In this document: in pieces, positions 8,217-17,708 of the stretch
Numbering within the stretch: the stretch's first letter is position 1
Layout: every line of letters begins with the position of its first letter
DNA from: Aestuariibius insulae
GTDB lineage: Bacteria > Pseudomonadota > Alphaproteobacteria > Rhodobacterales > Rhodobacteraceae
DNA: 64,000 nucleotides
Direction: 5' to 3'
Assembly (NCBI RefSeq): GCF_040783535.2
Contig: NZ_JBFONW020000002.1
Coordinates: 503,185 to 567,184 of the forward strand
Made by a program: the position numbers and the translations under genes
Notes under the pieces: model-generated
What the model was told of the DNA's origin: nothing
The model's database searches: none
The model's input: the letters and a program-made list of their open reading frames with translations, nothing else

Positions 8217-9314
8217 ATGGCTGAGATCGTCATAAAGGACCTGCGCAAGGATTTCGGCGATTTCAACGCCGTCAAAGCCTCCTCCTTCACCATCGAGGAT
8301 GGGGAATTCTTCATGCTGCTCGGTCCCTCGGGCTGCGGTAAGACGACGACGCTGCGGATGATCGCGGGGCTCGAGCTGCCGACCTCGGGCGAGATCTATA
8401 TTGACGGCGAAGAGGTGGGCCGCAAACCAGCGAGTGAGCGCGACATCGCCTTCGTGTTCCAGATGTTCGCTCTCTATCCGCATATGAATGTGCGCAAGAA
8501 CATGTCCTACCCCCTCATCAGTCAGGGTATGCCCAAGGCCCGCGTCAAGGAGAAGGTTGCCGAGGTCGCGCGGATCCTGGGGATCGAGGATATCCTGAAC
8601 CGCCCTGTCGGCGGGCTCTCGGGCGGGGATCGGCAGCGGGTTGCCCTGGGCCGCGCCATCGTGCGCGATCCAAAGGCCTTCATGATGGACGAGCCGCTCG
8701 GCGCGCTTGACGCCGAATTTCGCGAACATATGGCCGAAGAGCTGCGCGCGCTGCATGACCGAATGGGGGCGACGACTGTTTACGTGACCCACGACCAGCT
8801 CGAAGCGATGCAGATGGGCGACAAGATCGTGGTAATGAACCACGGCGTGATCGAGCAGTTCGGCACGCCGCAGGACATCTACGACAAGCCCGCCACAATG
8901 TTCGTCGCTGAGTTCATCGGCTCGCCGCCGATGAATTTCCTACGCTTTCACGGGTCTCTCGAGGCAGGCGCAACGGAAGTCACGCTCTCGGGCCACCGCT
9001 TTGGCATGCCGCAACTGCGCGAGCCCAAGGATGGCGATCTCGTCTTCGGCGTGCGCCCCGAACATGTGGAGCTGACCGATAGCTCGGACTATCGCGGCGA
9101 GGTGCTGGCGACTGAATATCTGGGCACCACGCAGATCGTGACGCTGGACACGCCCGATGGACAAATCAAAGCGCGCACCCCGTCGGGCCAGCCCGCGCGC
9201 GTCGGCGAGCGCGTCGGCCTCGGCTTCAATCCGGCGACCATCACCCTTTTTGATCGGCAAAGCGGGCGCGCACTGCGCTCGGACCTCAACGAGGGAGTGC
9301 TTGCCCATGGCTGA
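8217..9314 (+). CDS. ABC transporter ATP-binding protein 1 (UgpC/MalK type)
   Basis: A 365-residue ATPase: Walker A GPSGCGKTT, Q-loop FVFQMFALYPH, signature VGGLSGGDRQRVALGRA, Walker B FMMDEPLGALD, and H-loop VTHDQLEAMQ, followed by a C-terminal TOBE/OB regulatory domain (FGVRPEHVEL). The signature has Asp where LSGGQ is usual. A second, different ATPase follows with an 8-base overlap. The pair probably assembles as a heterodimer on the two permeases, as in polyol transporters with two ATPase genes. Confidence 0.9.
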   Translation: MAEIVIKDLRKDFGDFNAVKASSFTIEDGEFFMLLGPSGCGKTTTLRMIAGLELPTSGEIYIDGEEVGRKPASERDIAFVFQMFALYPHMNVRKNMSYPLISQGMPKARVKEKVAEVARILGIEDILNRPVGGLSGGDRQRVALGRAIVRDPKAFMMDEPLGALDAEFREHMAEELRALHDRMGATTVYVTHDQLEAMQMGDKIVVMNHGVIEQFGTPQDIYDKPATMFVAEFIGSPPMNFLRFHGSLEAGATEVTLSGHRFGMPQLREPKDGDLVFGVRPEHVELTDSSDYRGEVLATEYLGTTQIVTLDTPDGQIKARTPSGQPARVGERVGLGFNPATITLFDRQSGRALRSDLNEGVLAHG

Positions 9315-10302
9315 GGTGCAGCTGACCGGCGTGAGCAAACGCTTCGGCCGCGAGATCGGCGTCGAAGATCTGACCATGACCGTGGCCGACGGCTCCTTCG
9401 TCGTCCTGCTCGGCCCCACTGGCGCGGGTAAGACCACCACCCTGCGCCTAATTTCGGGCCTTGAAAAGGCCGATGCAGGCGATATCCGCATCGGCGGCCA
9501 GCTCGTGACCAACCTCACCCCGGCGCAGCGCGACGTGGCGATGGTCTTCCAGCAATACTCGCTCTATCCGCATCTCACGGTCCGGGAAAATCTCGCCTTT
9601 CCCTTAAAATCCCCGATCCTCAGGACCCCCGAGGACGAGATTGCGCGAAAGGTCACCGAGATCGCCGAGGTCCTGCGCATCCCGCACAAGCTCGACAACA
9701 AGGCCACCGCGCTTTCGGGCGGCGAGATGCAGCGCGTCTCGATCGGCCGTGCGCTGGTGCGCGATCCGCAGGTCTACCTGATGGACGAGCCGCTCAGCTC
9801 GCTCGACGCCAAGCTGCGCAGCGATCTTCGGATCGAGCTCAAGCGCATCCAGGCGGACCTGGGCGCGACGCTGCTCTATGTCACCCACGACCAGATTGAG
9901 GCGATGACGATGGCCACCCAGATCGGCGTTCTGGACAACGGGCGGCTGGTACAATTCGGCACCCCGCGCGAGATCTACGAGAACCCGGTCAGCCTTTATG
10001 TCGCCAGCCGCCTCGGCCTGCCTCGGATCAACACGCTGCCTGCGGAAATGTTCGGCGGCGCCCCCTCTGGAGCCGCCACGATCGGGCTCCGGCCCGAACA
10101 TATCGAACATGGCGCGGGCAAACCCTCGCAGGTCGTGCGGGTCGAGCATCTGGGCGATCAGACCCGTCTGCACCTGACCCTCGACGGGCACGACATCATC
10201 ACGCTGACCGATCCGCATACGCCCCTGAAGGGCGGAGAGACTGTCGCGATCCAACCGCGCGATGCGCTTTACTTCGATGCCGCCGGTACCCGCATCGCCT
10301 GA
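9307..10302 (+). CDS. ABC transporter ATP-binding protein 2 (UgpC/MalK type)
   Basis: 331 residues from the ATG at 9307, which overlaps the end of ATPase 1. The open frame back to 9157 is shadow. Walker A GPTGAGKTT, signature LSGGEMQRVSIGRAL, Walker B YLMDEPLSSLDAKL and H-loop VTHDQIEAMTMA are all intact, with a TOBE domain (IGLRPEHIEH) at the C-terminus. It is clearly a different sequence from ATPase 1, which suggests an asymmetric ATPase dimer. It is 12 bp upstream of the kinase gene, so uptake and phosphorylation are co-expressed. Confidence 0.9.
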   Translation: MAEVQLTGVSKRFGREIGVEDLTMTVADGSFVVLLGPTGAGKTTTLRLISGLEKADAGDIRIGGQLVTNLTPAQRDVAMVFQQYSLYPHLTVRENLAFPLKSPILRTPEDEIARKVTEIAEVLRIPHKLDNKATALSGGEMQRVSIGRALVRDPQVYLMDEPLSSLDAKLRSDLRIELKRIQADLGATLLYVTHDQIEAMTMATQIGVLDNGRLVQFGTPREIYENPVSLYVASRLGLPRINTLPAEMFGGAPSGAATIGLRPEHIEHGAGKPSQVVRVEHLGDQTRLHLTLDGHDIITLTDPHTPLKGGETVAIQPRDALYFDAAGTRIA

Positions 10303-10314
10303 AGGAGATCCCCC

Positions 10315-11928
10315 ATGACCCAGTTCATCAACAGCCGCGAGACGTTGGTCACCGAAGCCATCGACGGGATGCTGCGCGCGGGCGGAGAGAGCCTCGCCCG
10401 GGTCGACGGCTATCCACATATCAAGGTGGTCGTCCGCTCTGACTGGGACCGCTCCAAGGTCGCGCTCGTCTCAGGCGGCGGCTCGGGGCACGAGCCCTCC
10501 CATGCAGGCTTCGTCGGGCGCGGCATGCTGACGGCGGCGGTCTGCGGCGATGTCTTCGCTTCGCCTTCGGTTGATGCGGTGCTGGCGGGCATCCTCGCGG
10601 TGACCGGCAAGGCGGGCTGCCTCCTGATCGTCAAGAACTATACCGGCGACCGCCTGAACTTCGGGCTGGCAGCCGAGCGCGCCCGCGCCTTCGGTCTCAA
10701 GGTCGAGATGGTCGTCGTCGATGACGACATCGCCTTGCCCGATCTGCCGCAGGCGCGCGGCGTCGCTGGCACGCTCTTCGTCCACAAGATCGCAGGCGCC
10801 ATGGCAGAGGACGGCGCCGATCTGGAAACCATCGCCAAAGCTGCGCAGAATGTGATCGACAAAGTTGTCTCCATCGGCATGTCGCTCGACACATGCACCG
10901 TTCCCGGCTCCGAAAGGGAAGCGCGCATCCCCAAAGGGAAGGCCGAGCTAGGCCTCGGTATCCACGGCGAGCCGGGCGTCGAGCAGGTCGAGTTTACAAC
11001 CGCCAAGGACGCGATGGCGCAGGTGGTCGACAAACTCGCCCCCAAGGTCGGCGCAGGCCCGCATGTGGCGCTTCTCAACAACCTCGGCGGCGCCACCCCT
11101 CTCGAGATGTCCATCCTCGCCCAGGAACTCACGCAAAGCGCTCTCGGAGACCGGATCACCATGATGGTCGGGCCTGCTCCTTTGATGACCTCGCTCGATA
11201 TGCGCGGATTTTCTGTGTCCCTTTTGCCTTTGGATGGAACCGAGGTCCAGCTCACCGCAGACGTCGCACCGCAAGCCTGGCCGGGATGCATGCCGGTCAA
11301 AGAGCCAAAGATCCTTCCCCTGCCCGACGGTCTCTCTCCCATTCAGCCGATGCCGTCACAGAATGCCGAAACCCGCGCCTTCATCGAACGGTGCTGCGAT
11401 ATCCTGATCGCGCAGGAGGCCGATCTGAACGCGCTCGACGCCAAATCCGGCGACGGCGACACGGGCAGCACGCTCTCCACCGCCGCACGGGCGCTCAAGG
11501 ATGCACTGGACCGGATGCCGCTGGCAGATCTGACGCAGCTTTACCGCGCCATCGGCCTCGAACTCAGCCAGACGATGGGCGGCTCTTCGGGTGTTCTGCT
11601 CGCCATCTTCTTCACCGCCGCCGGAGACGCCTCCGCCAGCGGTCGCGACGCGGTCGGCGCGCTCAAGGCCGGGCTCGAGCGCATCATGCAGGTGGGCGGC
11701 GCGCAGCCGGGCGACCGCACGATGATCGACGCCCTCGACCCCGCCCTCGAGGCGCTGCAAGAGGACCTGCCCGCCGCCGCCAAAGCCGCCCGCGCCGGAG
11801 CCGACCACACCGCCACAATCACCCGCGCCAAGGCCGGCCGCGCCAGCTACATCTCCGAAGAAAAACTCGCCGGCCACAACGACCCTGGAGCCGAAGCCGT
11901 CGCCCGCCTCTTCGAAGCGCTGGTCTAG
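10315..11928 (+). CDS. Dihydroxyacetone-type kinase, single-chain DhaK-DhaL
   Basis: 537 residues. The N-terminal DhaK domain (about 1-330) has GGGSGHEPSHAG and His217 in GLGIHGEPG, the residue that binds the ketose carbonyl covalently. The C-terminal DhaL domain (about 350-537) has the Mg-ATP motif SGDGDTGSTL (DGDTG at 380-384) and MGGSSGVLLAIFF. ATP-dependent one-chain enzymes phosphorylate dihydroxyacetone or related ketoses such as erythrulose. GAAGGAGA precedes the ATG. As the last gene of the operon it probably phosphorylates a ketotriose or ketotetrose made by the dehydrogenase and isomerase. The exact substrate is open. Confidence 0.9.
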   Translation: MTQFINSRETLVTEAIDGMLRAGGESLARVDGYPHIKVVVRSDWDRSKVALVSGGGSGHEPSHAGFVGRGMLTAAVCGDVFASPSVDAVLAGILAVTGKAGCLLIVKNYTGDRLNFGLAAERARAFGLKVEMVVVDDDIALPDLPQARGVAGTLFVHKIAGAMAEDGADLETIAKAAQNVIDKVVSIGMSLDTCTVPGSEREARIPKGKAELGLGIHGEPGVEQVEFTTAKDAMAQVVDKLAPKVGAGPHVALLNNLGGATPLEMSILAQELTQSALGDRITMMVGPAPLMTSLDMRGFSVSLLPLDGTEVQLTADVAPQAWPGCMPVKEPKILPLPDGLSPIQPMPSQNAETRAFIERCCDILIAQEADLNALDAKSGDGDTGSTLSTAARALKDALDRMPLADLTQLYRAIGLELSQTMGGSSGVLLAIFFTAAGDASASGRDAVGALKAGLERIMQVGGAQPGDRTMIDALDPALEALQEDLPAAAKAARAGADHTATITRAKAGRASYISEEKLAGHNDPGAEAVARLFEALV

Positions 11929-12058
11929 GGGGAACCTATTTTCTCAGATCTAATATCCCGCCTGTCGAAAGGCCTACAAGTCGAAGACGGCGAAGGTCTG
12001 GAATCGAGCCCAAAATGACGGATGCTACATTGCAAACGAATGGCCGCTTTCAGAGGGG

Positions 12059-12973
12059 CTAAAACGCGTCATCCGGCAATTCTACAAAGTCAATCAAGCC
12101 TTCGCGCGAAATAGCGGGGTGGTAGTTCTTAGCTTTGGAATAGGTCGTAAAATCTTCGCCAGACTCATACAAAAATCGAAGTCCTGCTAAAATCGGGGCG
12201 CGAGTGCTTTTGGGAAGGTCGTTGTAATCAGTCGCCAAGTTGCTCCAACGAAACTCAAACCAGCCAACGTTGTCTCTACCTTGTATCGCATTTGCCAAAA
12301 GCAATGCAGTGCAAGGCACAAAGCCAGGCGTTGATTGCACGTGCGATACGAGTTCGACAACTTCGCTTGGATACCAGAGCTCATCTTTCTGGAACAGACA
12401 TGTTTCCGAGGATAACACATCCTTCAAAGCTTGTAGGTGCTGATCGGTATCATGACCGTAATCCGCAGCAGCAATGCTCTGTTGCGTCGGCTCGTCCATT
12501 GTCCGAGCAATCTCACATAATTTAGGCAGTATTTGTTCTCTTTTGCGTGTTAGTCTGGTTTCATTGTGCAAGAAGTACTCAATTGGCTTACGATCATAAG
12601 AGAGGTCGTCGAGAGCGTCCAAACCGCGCAATATTGCCGAGCACAAAGGCCGAGATGAGGCGCGAATTCTCTCTACCGCGATATCGGCAAAATCTCTTGT
12701 GTGGCCGTTCCAACGACCTTTTTGAAGATCATTGGCTAAGATCATGGCAACTGCGATGTCTGCTCCCTCTAGGGAGTCTAAAGCTATGGCAGCAAGCTGT
12801 TCAAAACACTTTGCGTCAGCCTCATCCTCAAAACGACACGACTGTTTCCGGACGATCCTTGGAAAGTCTTGTCCGCCGAATTGAACAAGCACCATATCGT
12901 CTTGAGCTTGCAGCAACCAATTCAGGTCAAATGCAGCTTGCGCCTGTCGAAACCGTAAGTTCAAACGATCCAT
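12059..12973 (-). CDS. Hypothetical protein, AT-rich orphan
   Basis: An open frame of 304 residues that I do not recognise. It is predicted to be mostly helical and soluble, with no signal peptide or membrane segment; Trp and acidic residues cluster in the C-terminal third (NVGWFEFRWSNLATDYNDL, FVELPDDAF). Base composition is clearly more AT-rich than the flanking kinase operon and queA, and the codon use differs, which suggests recent transfer. It is transcribed towards the kinase operon and stands alone between 130 bp and 150 bp gaps. Confidence 0.65.
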   Translation of the reverse strand: MDRLNLRFRQAQAAFDLNWLLQAQDDMVLVQFGGQDFPRIVRKQSCRFEDEADAKCFEQLAAIALDSLEGADIAVAMILANDLQKGRWNGHTRDFADIAVERIRASSRPLCSAILRGLDALDDLSYDRKPIEYFLHNETRLTRKREQILPKLCEIARTMDEPTQQSIAAADYGHDTDQHLQALKDVLSSETCLFQKDELWYPSEVVELVSHVQSTPGFVPCTALLLANAIQGRDNVGWFEFRWSNLATDYNDLPKSTRAPILAGLRFLYESGEDFTTYSKAKNYHPAISREGLIDFVELPDDAF

Positions 12974-13126
12974 GCGCGAAAGCTAGCCTAGTCGGATGAC
13001 TATTTCATAGCACTGGATGCTCGTGCTAACAAAAAAGGAAGCGGCCCTTTGCGTTGACAATGTGAATGGTGACAAAGTTCCGCATAGCAGTAACTGTGCC
13101 ATGCAGTACTTGCGTCACCCTCCACC

Positions 13127-14173
13127 CTACGGCAACAACAGCGACGCATCCCCATAGCTGAAGAACCGGTAGCGCTCGGCGATCGCATGGGCATAGATCG
13201 CCCGGATCCGGTCAGGACCCATCAGCGCCGAGACCAGCATCATCAGCGTCGACTTCGGCAGGTGAAAGTTCGTCATCAGCCCGTCTGTGATCCGAAACTC
13301 AAAGCCAGGCGTGATGAAAATATCGGTCTCGCCTATCCACGGACGCAAGGTCCCGCCCTGCCCCGCCGTCTCGATCAGGCGCAGCGCCGTCGTGCCCACA
13401 GGAAGGATCCGGCCGCCAGCCGCGCGGGTCGCCTCAATCTGGGCGGCGGCCTCCGCACTGACCTCGCCCCATTCGGCATGCATCTTATGATCGGCGATAT
13501 CGTCCACTTTCACCGGCAGGAACGTTCCTGCCCCCACATGCAGCGTCACATGGGTGAACTCCACGCCCCGCTCCCTTAGCGCGTCCAACAGCGCGTCGTC
13601 GAAATGCAGCGATGCGGTCGGCGCAGCCACCGCCCCCTGCCGGGCGGCCCAGACCGTCTGATAATCCGTCCGGTCCTGCGCATCCGCTGGCCGCTTGGCG
13701 GCGATGTAAGGCGGCAGCGGCATGGCGCCCGCTTCTGCCAAAGCGGCGTCGAAATCGTCCCCGTTCAGCGAGAACCGCAGCCGCGCCTGCCCTTCCGATC
13801 GCCCGTCAACCTCAGCCGACAAAGCCTCGGTAAACCGGATCACCTCCCCGTCCCGGACCTTCTTCAAAGGCTTGACCAGCGCCGTCCAACTCCCGTCGGC
13901 GGCAGGCGCAAGCAGCGTCACCTCGATCCGCGCCTCCACCGGCCCCTGAGCGCTGTCTCGCGCCCGAACCCCGGACAGCCGTGCCGGGATCACCTTGGTA
14001 TCGTTCAGCACCAACCGATCCCCAGGCCGCAGAATCTGTGGCAAATCAGACACCACGCGATCCGCGATCCCGCCGCCCTCTGCCAGCAGCAGCCGCGCCG
14101 AAGAGCGGGGCTTAGCGGGGCGGGTGGCGATCAGGTCATCGGGAAGGTCGAAATCAAAATCGCTTAGCTTCAC
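13127..14173 (-). CDS. queA: tRNA preQ1(34) S-adenosylmethionine ribosyltransferase-isomerase QueA
   Basis: 348 residues, full family length. The N-terminus MKLSDFDFDLPDDLIATRPA and DRLVLNDTKVIPARLSG are diagnostic, as are VTLHVGAGTFLPVKVDDI and FHLPKSTLMMLVSALMG. It transfers the ribosyl part of SAM to preQ1 at wobble position 34 to form epoxyqueuosine in tRNA. The start is a GTG overlapping the stop of the upstream AsmA-like gene (GTGA), so the two are translationally coupled. Confidence 0.96.
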   Translation of the reverse strand: MKLSDFDFDLPDDLIATRPAKPRSSARLLLAEGGGIADRVVSDLPQILRPGDRLVLNDTKVIPARLSGVRARDSAQGPVEARIEVTLLAPAADGSWTALVKPLKKVRDGEVIRFTEALSAEVDGRSEGQARLRFSLNGDDFDAALAEAGAMPLPPYIAAKRPADAQDRTDYQTVWAARQGAVAAPTASLHFDDALLDALRERGVEFTHVTLHVGAGTFLPVKVDDIADHKMHAEWGEVSAEAAAQIEATRAAGGRILPVGTTALRLIETAGQGGTLRPWIGETDIFITPGFEFRITDGLMTNFHLPKSTLMMLVSALMGPDRIRAIYAHAIAERYRFFSYGDASLLLP

Positions 14174-17100
14174 TGGGTCAAATCCGGGGCTGGGCGCCGG
14201 AAAATCTCGCGGAACATGCCGGGCGTCAACGCCGAAAGCGGATTGACAGATACCTGCGGCTGCGCCGGGGTGCCCGCCAGGTTGAAGTTCATCCCAAAAA
14301 GCCCCTCGCCCCGCCGGGTCAACGCCGCCCCGATCCCGTTCACCAGATAAAACGGAGAGGCCACGCCCTGAAAGTTCATCTGCTTGTTCGCCAGCCCATA
14401 GACGCCGTCCAGCGACACGCCGAGCGACGGCCCAATGGCCGACGCCTCCGCTACGATCAGCTGGTTCGGCGTCAGGCGAAACCGCGAGCGGACCTCCGAA
14501 AAAAGGAGCCCATTGCCATCGAGCTGCTGGATCAGCCCGATTACGGAAATCGCATCGACCAAAGCCGCGACCGAGGGTGCATCCCGCAGCCGGATCTCAT
14601 TGATGGCAAGCTGACCATCATAGCTCCCGCGCGCGCCCGTCGGCACGAGCACCAGATCGAGCGACCCCTTCCGTGCGCCCGGTGCCAGCTGCGCCGCCCG
14701 CAGAACCTTGCCCGCATTGTCCGACCGGATCCGGACCGCCGTGCCGCCGTTGCGCGGCCCGAGCGTTCCGGTCACGTCCGCGCTGCCGTTAACCTTGCCG
14801 CTGAACCGTCCCGACAGCCCGCCAGTACTGTCCAGCTCGGCCCGGAAGTCTCGCAGAGCAATCGTATTCGTAACCGTCAGCCGGTCGAGAGCCGCGGTGA
14901 TCGGCGCGCCGCCACTGCCGCTTGAGGCGCCGAATTGAGGCAGGTTGCGCAGATCCAGCGACCCGCCCCGGATCGTCACCGCAGGCGCACGCCCTGCGCC
15001 GCGCCCGGTCAGCGTCACCGGCGCGTCAAGCCACCCTCCCGCACGCAGCCGCGAAAGGCTCAACCGCTCCAGCCCGCCGCCTGACAGTGTCAGCGTTCCC
15101 GCCGCATCGAGGCCCGGCGCGGTCAGCGACAGCCCGTCAATGACAGGCGTCGACGCCAGCGTGCCGGAAATCTCGAACCGGCCCGTCTGTCCGGGCGATT
15201 TGGTCCAGCCCAAAGGTGGCACGGATAATCGCAGGCCCGCCAGATCCGAGGTCAGCCGGAACCGGGGCGCCGCGCCTTTCGGCAGATCCAGCCGCACCTG
15301 CCCCTGCCCCAGCCCGCCAAGCGTGCCGCGCGGCAGGCCGATCCCGAACGCATCGAGCGTCTGTTGCGACAGGGCGAGCTGCCCTTCGACCGACGGGACC
15401 CCGCCGGAAGTAAAAGGCTGCGCGTAGGTGAGCGTGGCGGCGGCCCCATCGATCCGCACAGGCCCGCTGACCTCCAGACCGCCCCTATCCGCATCGACCG
15501 ACAACCGTTCGGCTGTGATGATCCGGTTGGGCACCAGAACACCCGACGAGACATCCTCGACCGTGGCCGTCGTCGCGAAGGAAACATCGTCGATCGTCAG
15601 TCCCTTCTTGATCGGAAGATCCAGCCGGGTCTCGGCCCGGGCCCGGCCTTCGCCAAGGGCAACCGGGCGTCCGGCCTTCGCAAGAAAGCCCAGCGGCGGC
15701 TGATCGAGCAGCGACAGCGTTGCCGTCAGGGGGCCATCGGTGCGCAGAATAGCCGTCGCGGGGGCAGGCTTGAGCCGCATGTCGGGGATCGCGAAGGTCG
15801 ATCCTGCCACCGACAGAACGCCTCCCTCGGGAGGCCGAATAACGCCTGCATCGACAGCGACCTGCAATCCGTCCTCCTGAAGCGTGAGGAAACCTTCCCC
15901 CTCCTCGACCGGAGGCAGCCCCTTGACGACACGGACCCTGGCATCCGACAGCCGCGCGCTCACCGCATAGCGCAGCGGTTCGGACTGACGCAGCCGCAAT
16001 CCTGCGGAGACATCGGTCAGCGTTCCCGCTTCGATATTGTTGACGATCCAGCGCCGCGTGCCGGGTTTGAACGCGGGGGGCCACAGCGCCTTGACGGTCT
16101 CGGTCTGCGTCGCTTCGACCTCGGCATCGACCGCCACAGCCCATCCCGTCCCGTCCGCCGTGACATCTCCGGAGGCGCGAGCCGTGCCCGCTGGTCCCAC
16201 CAGCGTCATTTGCCCCAGCTCCAGCCGGAACGGATCGAGCGACAGGCGCAGATCGGCGACCCCGCTCGAGATCCGGACCGGATCCGCGAACAGACCCGCC
16301 GGATTGGCATTCAGCCCGCCAAGATTGATCTGCGTGAGAAACGTCTTCGGCAGACCGTTCTCGAAATCCTTCAAAAGGGCCGTTCCCGTCGCATCGATAT
16401 CGCCCCATTCGGAGGTGACCTCGATCTGGTCGAACTCGATCCGGCCTGCCGCAGGATCAAACCGCAGATACGTCTTGGCCGCATCGAACCGGATCGGCGT
16501 CGCTGCCCCCGGGGCAAGAGCGCCTGCGCCGATCTCCAGCGTTCCGCTGACATCCTCGACCTCACCGGCCGGGCTGAGCGACGCGCGAACCGCTCCGGTG
16601 ATCGGGGCATCTATCACCGACAGAAAAGACAAGGCCGGAGACTGACTTGCCAGATCGACGGCCGGGATACGGTCCACGGCCAGGGCGACATCGGTCTGCC
16701 GCGCGCCGCGCGGACGGGTCAGCGTCAGCCGCAACGTGCTGGCGAAGGAACGCCCCGACAAAAGCGCCAGATCCGCCGAGAGCCGCCGCCCTTCCGTCAG
16801 ATCGACATCGATCCGCCCGTTATCGACGAGCCACCTGCGGTCGGACCGCTCGTCCAGATAGTTGATGACCACGCCGCGAACATTGATCTCGGTCAGGGCA
16901 GACAGCGCGCGCGCGTCCAGCACCGCATCGAGGCTATCCAGAAGATCCGGCAAACTTCGCGTCTGCGAAGCGGTGCCCTGCAGATTGTCGAAACTCACGG
17001 CCAGATCGCCTTCGGGCGCACGGCGCAGCTGAAACTCCGCTCCGATCAGATCGAGCGTCTGAACAAGTGCCGCGCTTTCCAGTAGGATCCCGCGCGGGCT

Positions 17101-17634
17101 GACGCCTGCTTCGAGCGATTGCAGCCGCGCCAGCTGTTGCCCGTCACCATCGGTCAGCGTGACATCCGACAGCCGAACAGTCGGATGAAGATCGCGCGCT
17201 ATCGTCACGTATATACTGCCGAAATCTAGGCTGCCGCTGCCTAAAACCTCAGACGCCCGTTCCGAGACCGCATCCTTGACCCAGGTGGGCGCGCGGATCT
17301 CCTGGCCCAGAAGCAAGACCGTGGCAGCGATGGCGAACGCGACCGGCAGGCCCAAAACCAAAAGCGAGACCCTCAGACAGATCCGAAGCGGCCGAAGGCA
17401 CCAGCGATGCACCTGCTCGGCCCGTTCAGGCGCGCGCGATCGCCTGCGCGGCAGCGGGGCGGCCTTCGCCGGTTGATCCTGCGCGGGCAAGGGGACAGGC
17501 TCCGCCTCGGACCGCTCCGATGCCGGATCCCGCTTTGCCGCCTTGTCGGCCTCGAATTCGGAATAGGACCTGATGGATGCCTCTCTGGGTAATGGTGTCT
17601 CTGGGGCAGGCTTGCCGGATGGCTTTCTTTTCAC
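14170..17634 (-). CDS. AsmA/YhdP-like envelope protein (DUF3971/AsmA C-terminal region)
   Basis: A very large protein, 1154 residues from the GTG at 17634. It has a charged N-terminal cytoplasmic tail, one transmembrane helix (VSLLVLGLPVAFAIAATVLL), then a long repetitive beta-rich periplasmic part and an AsmA-like C-terminus (MNFQGVASPFYLVNGIGAAL). This is the layout of YhdP-type bridge proteins implicated in phospholipid transport to the outer membrane. The frame stays open to 17724, but that would overlap the divergent bcp start at 17709, so the internal GTG is preferred. No strong ribosome site is visible. It is coupled to queA downstream. Confidence 0.85.
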   Translation of the reverse strand: MKRKPSGKPAPETPLPREASIRSYSEFEADKAAKRDPASERSEAEPVPLPAQDQPAKAAPLPRRRSRAPERAEQVHRWCLRPLRICLRVSLLVLGLPVAFAIAATVLLLGQEIRAPTWVKDAVSERASEVLGSGSLDFGSIYVTIARDLHPTVRLSDVTLTDGDGQQLARLQSLEAGVSPRGILLESAALVQTLDLIGAEFQLRRAPEGDLAVSFDNLQGTASQTRSLPDLLDSLDAVLDARALSALTEINVRGVVINYLDERSDRRWLVDNGRIDVDLTEGRRLSADLALLSGRSFASTLRLTLTRPRGARQTDVALAVDRIPAVDLASQSPALSFLSVIDAPITGAVRASLSPAGEVEDVSGTLEIGAGALAPGAATPIRFDAAKTYLRFDPAAGRIEFDQIEVTSEWGDIDATGTALLKDFENGLPKTFLTQINLGGLNANPAGLFADPVRISSGVADLRLSLDPFRLELGQMTLVGPAGTARASGDVTADGTGWAVAVDAEVEATQTETVKALWPPAFKPGTRRWIVNNIEAGTLTDVSAGLRLRQSEPLRYAVSARLSDARVRVVKGLPPVEEGEGFLTLQEDGLQVAVDAGVIRPPEGGVLSVAGSTFAIPDMRLKPAPATAILRTDGPLTATLSLLDQPPLGFLAKAGRPVALGEGRARAETRLDLPIKKGLTIDDVSFATTATVEDVSSGVLVPNRIITAERLSVDADRGGLEVSGPVRIDGAAATLTYAQPFTSGGVPSVEGQLALSQQTLDAFGIGLPRGTLGGLGQGQVRLDLPKGAAPRFRLTSDLAGLRLSVPPLGWTKSPGQTGRFEISGTLASTPVIDGLSLTAPGLDAAGTLTLSGGGLERLSLSRLRAGGWLDAPVTLTGRGAGRAPAVTIRGGSLDLRNLPQFGASSGSGGAPITAALDRLTVTNTIALRDFRAELDSTGGLSGRFSGKVNGSADVTGTLGPRNGGTAVRIRSDNAGKVLRAAQLAPGARKGSLDLVLVPTGARGSYDGQLAINEIRLRDAPSVAALVDAISVIGLIQQLDGNGLLFSEVRSRFRLTPNQLIVAEASAIGPSLGVSLDGVYGLANKQMNFQGVASPFYLVNGIGAALTRRGEGLFGMNFNLAGTPAQPQVSVNPLSALTPGMFREIFRRPAPDLTQ

Positions 17635-17708
17635 GCGTGGCGGACTAGAACGATTCTGACATATGACCGCACCCGGGCGGACATGCGATAACAAGGAGAT
17701 GATCCCCC

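Noticed and set aside
15364..17085. 573-residue open frame opposite the AsmA-like gene
   Set aside because: Arg/Gln-rich shadow typical of a GC-rich coding strand, with no recognisable domain.
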